This document shows positions 33,958 through 40,625 of a stretch of DNA of 40,625 bases, one piece after another. Both the position numbers and the translations under genes were made by a program. Positions within the stretch are counted from its first letter, which is position 1, and each line of letters opens with the position of its first letter. The notes under the pieces are model-generated. The model was not told the DNA's origin, did no database searches, and saw nothing but the letters and a program-made list of their open reading frames with translations. The DNA comes from Coprinopsis marcescibilis (taxonomy: Eukaryota > Basidiomycota > Agaricomycetes > Agaricales > Psathyrellaceae): the NCBI GenBank assembly GCA_004369085.1, contig ML210386.1, forward strand, positions 1 through 40,625. The letters are read 5' to 3'.

Positions 33958-34157
33958 CTCGCGATTAAGACATTCGGTTAATCTGGGAATTTTCCACCAT
34001 TTCAACGTTCGACAGTGACGACGTGGTCCTCCTCGTACCTTCCCCTCCCTAAATATCGCGCGGTATCGACTTCGGTGTCGAGGCTTGGAATTCTAGGCAC
34101 TATAAACGAAGCTATTGGACAACTTTAACGGAAATTACGACAAATCACGGCGGAAAT

Positions 34158-35906
34158 ATGGGGTACATTCCGCGACATTTACTCGAGAACTTGAAGGCCT
34201 ACAAATATAGGGGAACAGATAAGTAAGCACTGCTCGCTTAATGCTTAGTTTCTCTCTCTGATTTCAATCCGACAGGTCTCTGGTAACTCGGTACATCCTT
34301 AATCCATTCTGGACGCGATTTGTGGAGCTGTGGCCCTTGTGGGTTGCGCCGAACGTGGTGAGTCTTTTTCTGAAGGATTAAGCGCGTTTCTATCTCGCTG
34401 ATTGCTTATGGGTAGATAACCTTAACTGGTTTATCGATCGTGTTCTTCAACTTCCTGACACTACTATACTATGACCCACTGTACCTCACGGAGAAAGAGG
34501 AATTCGAGGGGCCTCCACATTGGCTATATTTCACGTGAATCGCCATGTCCTTTGGCTGTAGCTTCACACTAACCTATAGTCTTTCAGTTGGGGAATAGGT
34601 CTTTTCCTATATCAGACTCTAGATGCCATAGATGGGTTAGGATGATTTGTGAATTACCGCGATTACTCTGTTAAACTGATGCCAACAGGAAACAAGCGAG
34701 GAGAACGGGCATGGCTGGACCTCTCGGGGAGATGTTTGACCATGGTACGTGTATGCCTTATTGATCTGCTTTGAGCTCATCCTCATATTTGCTTTTATCC
34801 AGGCTGCGATGCTCTGAATACCACGGTCGGCTGTTCTCGCGTTGAATCCGCAACTGGGCCTGACGTGTCCCAATATAGCTGGGCTGTGTTCTCGCTGGTC
34901 GGGCGATGGGACTAGGTCGCTCTTGGTGGACTGTTACTTCTCAAATCGCCACCCTCTGCAACTTTTATCTCACCACTTGGGAAGAATACCACACCGGCGT
35001 GTTGTTCCTTGGATACTTCTCTGGCCCGGTTGAGGGAATTCTTATGATCGTGGCCATCTACCTCACGACTGGGTTCTATGGTATGTCGACTTTCCCAGCG
35101 ATCGCATGTAGCTGACCAGTGCACTCTCTAGGCCCAAGAGTATGGGAAAATAAGATCTGGACGGTTTTGGGCATAGATAATATCTCGCCATTCAGCAAGA
35201 TTCCCAACCTGCCTCTCAACAAATCTTTCATGGTGTTTGCCGCCGCTGGACTTAGCATCAACATCTTCCACAGGTGCGCATCTCCCTTTCCTCCCGTTGT
35301 ATCCCCCTCGCTGACACTTTTTCCCCAAGTTATCTCAATGTGCTACAGGCAAGAAAAGCCGGCAAAGGAAAATCGCATTCGCGATACCATCCCCTCGTCT
35401 TGCTTTTGCCATTCGTTGTTAGCACCGCTATCCAGATCGCCTGGCTTTCGCATCCCGGGTTCAATGATTCATACATCATTCAGTCCGCGAGTTTCCTGCC
35501 CTTCCTTCTTGCATGGGGCCTGCAATTCGCGCACCAGGTAGGACGGATGATACTTGCGCACGTCACCTCTGCTCCTTTCCCTGCTTGGGACTGGATTTGG
35601 ATTTGGAGCGCGTTGGCTGCCCTAGATGCCAACTTCCCAAGGTTGTTCGGAATGTGCGTGCCTCGCAGAGCAGTTAATCATAATGAAAGCTGACACACTT
35701 CTAGTTCGCCCATTATCCAAACTAATGCTCGCAACACGAGTTATGTCGTCTGGTTCACGTTCGCCATTTCGCTCCTCGCCTACGCACGTTTCGTCACACT
35801 GGTCATCCATGATATCACAAATTATCTTGGTATCGCTTGCTTCACCGTCCGGAAGAAAGACGAAAACGGGCATTGGAAGAATGCACAGCCTGACAAGACC
35901 TCATAA
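34158..35906 (+). CDS. Choline/ethanolamine phosphotransferase (CDP-alcohol phosphatidyltransferase)
   Basis: Ten exons (34158-34222, 34276-34357, 34416-34534, 34588-34635, 34689-34744, 34803-34825, 34879-35080, 35132-35273, 35330-35653, 35705-35906) join to 420 residues. It catalyses the last step of the CDP-choline or CDP-ethanolamine (Kennedy) pathway, transferring the phospho-head group to diacylglycerol in the ER membrane. The CDP-alcohol motif DG-x2-AR-x8-G-x3-D-x3-D is complete: DGKQARRTG, then GEMFDHGCD. It is split over three exons. The N-terminus (LKAYKYRGTDKSLVTRYILN) and about eight hydrophobic segments match the CPT1/EPT1 family. Which head group is preferred cannot be read from sequence. 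The promoter has CRE and E-box sites. Confidence 0.95.
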
Positions 35907-37448
35907 GTCCATCGATTCTTCCTACTGGACGACATTCTATCTGGCCTCATCCTCGTCCTGCGGTGAAATTTTATCGATCTTCTCGGCTGGGCAGGAATCG
36001 AACACTTACTATATATACTAATGACATACGCTTTGCGCTCCCCGATTCTTTACGTAGGCCAATTTGACGACCCCCACTATTTTCGTTCACATATTTTACG
36101 ACGCGGATGATCAACCGGAATGCCATGGTACTATGTTATAGTGCTCCTTCTTGGACCTCTCTTCGTGTGTTTGATCGTTTGCTCTTTTGGTTCTGCCTCT
36201 TGAGCCGCTGCATCCATTTCCTCCAGCTTCCAGGCCTTCAGCCACCATCAAACGTTATTTTTAGATTCGTCCCACCGAGCCAGCCATGTGTTCCAAGTTC
36301 TCATTGCCATTCAAGACCTCGCAAATTGATTGGCTCACGTCATACCGTATGCATCTCTGTGAGTATACCCACTATTTAACTAGAGCCTTCTCGGGTGAAA
36401 CAATTTTAATTTGCTCCTCACAGGGCATTTCAAGCTCGAATATGTGTCGGCAAATTGCCTGTTCTATTAAAAGTTCCTCCACGATGACTATCAGGTGGCA
36501 GCGACATGTGCCTTCCTCAACCCTTCATATCCCGGGGTTCACATGATTCGTGATTCAATGCGGCAGGAGACAGGAGTTTACATCGAGCGGAGGCCGGAGA
36601 GAAAGTTATATATAAACCTCGTGTTCTTGGATTTATTTTAGGGTGTGTGGGCGCACGAATCTGATACGCCTTACAACCTGAGTGCTGTTGTTGTTCTTTC
36701 CCTTTCCGACCTTTATCCTTCTGTTCCTTCTCTACCTGTCGGAATCGATGAACAGGATTTACGTTGAAGGCTTTTAGGTGAGCCTCATAATTCATAAGCA
36801 TTGTACGGGCAGGGACGTGCAGATTGTCACACAGGATCCTTCATCACGTTCCGCTGGGGCTGGCTTACGGAGAAACGTAGACGTCGTTATACTGGCGCTA
36901 TTGATCCAATTCGACACCATTGCAGTGTATCGAAGATCTTGAAATAAACCACTACCAATCACAGCAGCAAATTCCCGTCTGTTCTTCAAAACAAAACCAC
37001 CGTAGCAGCGCCGCAACTTGTCCTCCTCCAGGTGCTCCGTCACATATCATGCGTGCTCGGACACCCATTTGGTTTCAAATCCGTGCCGACAATACTTCTA
37101 CACACCCCTGTGACGTATGTGCTTCCTTCAGCTATAGCTGGCCGAACGAAGTGGCTGATGGCTGATTTATATTTGCGAATATATGCGTTTATGCAAAAGA
37201 AAGTTCATTTCGGGATCGGAACCATTGAAAAAGGTACCCTTAAACGTTCCTTTGGTCAAATTTTGAGCACTCAAGAGAGGGGTGGGTGGCCTTTGGTGGT
37301 CCATTTCTTACTAAAGTCGCCTCGGGTACTGTAATACTCATTCTTGATCTGTTCCTTTGCTAGTGGCTTGCTCCATTGGAGAGGCTGAGGACTTGCGTCG
37401 ACGTCAGTGGAACTGCACCTCCCTGGTGTCGCCTCTGCAACAGTTGTC
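35907..37448. other. Intergenic, no gene recognised
   Basis: About 1.5 kb. There is a TATATATAAA sequence near 36607 (plus). Minus-strand ORFs at 37043-36792 and 36801-36517 are adjacent and could be exons of one unrecognised gene, but I could not find a splice junction that joins them convincingly. Confidence 0.4.
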
Positions 37449-38263
37449 ATGGACAAAGGTTCGACGAGGTATGTCTGTCTCCCTTGGTCGTGTGCATCCT
37501 CCGTGATAATCTGATTCTAGAAACACATTTGCAAGCATGACAACCTCACGGATACCCCAGCCCTCACGCACAAACAACGGCCAGAACACCGACCTTCCCT
37601 CAGCTACAATACTCCCTGCGTCCTCGACTTTACCAGTCAATCCAGCCCGTCCCACAGCCATCTCAACCGGCAGAGGTATGCCAACGAGACCCTCAAGGTC
37701 AGCACCGAGTGTGCCAGTCATCTGCGGAGTACTCGCTGCTAGCATCCTGGCTCTCTCATCCGTAATCATTCTACGCATCGTGTACCTGCGGCGTCACAGG
37801 CGTAGACCAGGTGACCTAAATAGACGGGATCATAGCAGTGGGCCCCCAATCTCCGGCGTCTACGTGCCGCCGTATGTCTCGGGGCGCGGAGCATCTCATT
37901 TGACTGAAAATGGACAAAACGGTCAAGGCATGTGTCTCTGATAGGGTGTTCCGCTGGGCTGATCCAACATTTTCTTGGTACCTAGTGCACGTATGCGTGG
38001 AAGGAGAAAGAGATCTGGCAGGGACAACTGGTACTCCTTCGACCTCTGACAGCCGCGGTTTGGGAGTCGGAGGTGTGTCTGTTCCCTGCTTACTGAAAGC
38101 GAATGAGCTAGATAAAGAGGGATGGGTAGAATACAACGCAACAGACTCGTCGCTTCCAGTGTTGGAGAAAGGAGAGAGTACATTCCAGGGACCTTTATCG
38201 GGCATCAGACAAGGCCGACGGGAGAAGAACAATGTATCGGATAGTGTACGGCGACATGACTAA
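37449..38263 (+). CDS. Single-pass membrane protein with Ser/Thr/Pro-rich ectodomain
   Basis: Three exons (37449-37468, 37521-37921, 37986-38263) join in frame to 232 residues. A Ser/Thr/Pro-rich N-terminal part of about 80 residues is followed by one strong transmembrane segment (VICGVLAASILALSSVIILR). Next comes a basic stop-transfer cluster (YLRRHRRRPGDLNRR), giving an extracellular N-terminus and a cytosolic tail of about 120 residues. There is no clear cleavable signal peptide. This layout recalls wall-stress sensor-like or other small membrane proteins of mushrooms, but no family is recognised. The second intron (37922-37985, 64 nt) is inferred; without it the protein would end at 37940. 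It lies between the phosphotransferase and the second metacaspase. Confidence 0.6.
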
Positions 38264-38695
38264 TAGGGCTATAGAAGACCACACCGAGTACTTTAAGCAC
38301 CAATTCCATGGGTTGTAAGCTAACATGATGCCACCAGGTCAATTTCTTCTACTCGACCAATGCCATCTTTGGCCAAGACATCTCTTGGCAGACACCACGA
38401 GCGCCTATCAATTCGCAGCACTTCCGACGTGACAGGAAGGCTTGAGAAGTGTGGTGGTCGCGGGGGAAGCGTGTCTTGTCAGATTTGACCATTCCGGATA
38501 CCCATGATTAAGCATTGAGACGTTATCCAGTGATTGTATGTAATTCCATTTCGGAGGCAAGCCACACAAATACAAGAATATATCCCAAGAGCCGGCACAA
38601 TGTACATTGCTTCATTCAATTTCTTTCCTTCAGTCTCTTGTGTCATCTCAATCAATCAGGTATACCGACCCACTCATACGAAGCTGTACCGTATC
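38264..38695. other. Intergenic between convergent genes
   Basis: 3' flanks of the single-pass membrane protein gene and of the second metacaspase. Nothing else recognised. Confidence 0.55.
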
Positions 38696-40536
38696 TTAGA
38701 TGACGAACTCGAGATCGATATCCTGTGGTTCGAGTCAGTCAATTCACTTTGTGATTCAAGGTATGAGAGAGACGCACGTAGGGGTGGGAACTCGAGAGCT
38801 GTTAAAATTGAAGACAAGTGAGAAGGCTTGTATCCAAGGTATACATCAGTCTCTCGTACCTGAGGAATTTGGTCGTAACTCTGGCTGATGATAGCGCGAA
38901 TGCCGACGAGAAGCTCTTTATAGCTCGGGTTGGGATTTTCTGGCAACAACACTCAGATGTATGTTATCACCGTGGTATATCTTCTGACTTACCGTTAAGA
39001 ACTTCTCGGAAAGCCTTAAAGCAAGTTATTATCACTCAGTGAAAAGACGATATTAGGGGATTTTTAACATACGTGACTCAGAGCGCCAGTGGCTTTGTCC
39101 CTGATGGTAGCGTCCGCGCTAGTCTGGGCATCAAGACAGCCACTGAAGAAAATCTGAAGCGGGGTTGTCAGCGGAAACTTTCTATTACGATGGTCAGGAA
39201 GGTCTGCAACGTACGACATCAGCGTCAGAGTGCTTGGTAGCCTTGGTAAGCTCAGCAGCTTTGGCAGCTTCGCCACTCTCAACGAGTTTCAAAGCTTCGA
39301 CCTGTCCAGTCAATGCATCGGTGTCTCCGCGCATGGCGTGATGCTTCAAAGCTTCAAGCTGTTCTTCTTTGCTGGGCTCTCGGATGGCTCCAGTGTCTCG
39401 GTACTGCGAAGGGATATATGTCAGCCCCTGGGCTAATGCGTGTCGCTAGGTTTCTTACAGTGTAAGGAAGATCTGCGAGAGTTTGTGTAATGCGTTAGAA
39501 CAAGGTGAATAAATGGATGGCAAGACAGGGCCTCACCGATTCCAGATCCCGAGTGACAGCACTGAGAGTAGGTTAAGTACTATATCGAGAGAATATGCGT
39601 TCCTTTACATACATCGAAGATTACGGTCAAGCGGCAGCCAACTGGGAGAGGCGAAACCAAAATATCATGCATGGTCTGTATATTGAACCATTAGCCAAAT
39701 TACCGGGTTAGGTTAAACAGTTGGACGTACGTCGTCGACAATATTTCCTTCCTCTTCATGGTCAGACTAGACGATCAACGCTTAGACAGAAATACCACGC
39801 TGCAGTTAATTACGCACGGGACAGATTGCTGTTAAAGAGGGAGCGCGCGTCAGATGGAATCTTCTTCGAACCAGCGATATTGTCGGGGCTTACCTTCATC
39901 ATTGCCATCTTCTTCATCACCATCTTCGTCCTTTACGGGAACTCCGTGACCAGAGACTATGGTAGAATTTGAAATGAGCACCTCGAGGAAACCATAGCTG
40001 AAAACGACATACAATGGAAGAACAAGGAATCGTTTGGGGCTGCGTCTTCGACGAGCCACCTCATTCCATCGAGCTGGGGATAAAATTACTCGCTGATGGT
40101 GAAGAGCACACGTTCGCACTTGCCATATTGGCCTTGGTAGGAATCAGCTCTTCATCCTCTTGATCATCGGTAAGGATGCGCATGTTCTCTTCCTCATAGC
40201 CCCGGGCTAATGATCCTTTGTCAATAATCAAAGACAACCAGGCGCACAGGCGGTCTACATACAGAGAAGGAACTCCTTGATGTTTTGGACGTCGTTGATG
40301 CATCCATTCAAAGGAGCAGAGCTTCCAGGGTAGTTGACCCCAACCTAGCAATGGGAGTGAGGTAAATATCCCGTCGGTGAGCTGAGGTCACTTACGAGGA
40401 AAGCCTTCTTGTTTCCGCCACAGGTAGAGTATTGCCAAGTGTGTTCCTGTGTTTCTTCAGCCTGGGGCTCTTCTTCTTCTTGCTCCTCCTGCTCCTCCTG
40501 CTCCTCGTATTGCTCTTCGTCGTCGTAGTCGGGCAT
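38696..40536 (-). CDS. MCA1: Metacaspase (peptidase C14), copy 2
   Basis: A minus-strand paralogue of the gene at 31226, about 332 residues from about 16 exons that follow the same boundaries, including the 11-nt (39818-39828), 25-nt and 14-nt exons. The acidic N-terminus is a run of E and Q (MPDYDDEEQYEEQEEQEEQE), and the chosen ATG at 40536 matches copy 1. An upstream in-frame ATG at 40593 exists. Landmarks are NGCINDV, ILTDDQ, PNDSLFFHFSGHG (His126), IFDCCHSGSG (Cys182), FFSGCLDAQTSAD and YKELLVGIRAI, ending IDLEFVI. The intron after KANM starts with GC (40123-40122) rather than GT; at the same place copy 1 has GTACGT. Both catalytic residues are present, so it should be active. Confidence 0.88.
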
Positions 40537-40625
40537 TTTGAGGTAAGTGCCTAAGGTGTGAAGATGGAAGTGGGAGGAAACACTGGCGGTCAAAGCTCTG
40601 AACTCAAAAGACCGTCGCCCTTTTA

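Larger units (their letters stand above)
33114..34157. other. Intergenic, no gene recognised
   Basis: Contains the 3' flank of the metacaspase and the promoter of the phosphotransferase gene. An ORF at 33123-33470 (basic, 115 codons) starts right after the metacaspase stop and has no recognisable domain; I do not call it. Confidence 0.5.

Noticed and set aside
36517..37043. Adjacent minus-strand ORFs that might form a gene
   Set aside because: No convincing intron or shared frame joins them and no family is recognised.

Overview
The window is nuclear DNA of a filamentous basidiomycete, most likely a mushroom-forming agaricomycete. The evidence is dense, short (about 45-90 nt) GT-AG introns in nearly every gene, lineage-typical membrane families (DUF6533, DUF6534), CBM1-linked secreted esterases and acidic metacaspases. 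All gene models below were spliced by eye from the sequence and checked for reading-frame closure; no similarity search was run.

Layout. 1-849: a small DNA transposon with 28-bp terminal inverted repeats and a decayed coding fragment. 1792-3594 (+): DUF6533-type membrane protein. 3817-5227 (-): F-box-like protein. 6423-7885, 9020-9675 and 10472-11101 (+): three secreted-protein genes that share a promoter/leader design (TATA box, an identical 11-base 5' UTR motif, a MAR-type signal-peptide exon). The last two are tandem paralogues; the first carries an unrelated-looking mature protein with duplicated mini-exons. 12399-13250 (-): histone H3. 15840-17365 and 18045-19553 (+): tandem alpha/beta hydrolases, both ending in the peroxisomal signal SKL. 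20292-22370 (-): DUF6534-type membrane protein with about 19 exons. 24009-26223 (+): histidyl-tRNA synthetase with two in-frame starts (mitochondrial and cytosolic). 26442-27276, 27860-28901 and 29467-30512 (+): three tandem SGNH/CE3-like esterases, the last two with an N-terminal CBM1. 31226-33113 (+) and 38696-40536 (-): two convergent metacaspase paralogues flanking a CDP-alcohol phosphotransferase (34158-35906, +) and a single-pass membrane protein (37449-38263, +).

Themes. Housekeeping genes (H3, HisRS, phospholipid synthesis) alternate with locally duplicated gene families: secreted proteins x2 (plus a relative in leader only), peroxisomal hydrolases x2, CE3-like esterases x3, metacaspases x2. 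Within each family exon lengths are conserved, so the duplications copied whole intron-containing genes. The CE3-CBM1 enzymes fit plant cell-wall deacetylation outside the cell; the SKL hydrolases point to peroxisomal lipid or ester metabolism; the metacaspases to stress or cell-death proteolysis. These are inferences from family membership.

Points most worth a second look: the shared leader and 5' UTR motif upstream of otherwise different secreted proteins, the repeated mini-exons at 7542-7764, the third CE3 copy that has lost the block III Asn (GTND to GTVD), the inverted-repeat transposon, and the one-residue insertion next to H3 K27. I did not find a clearly new multi-gene system.
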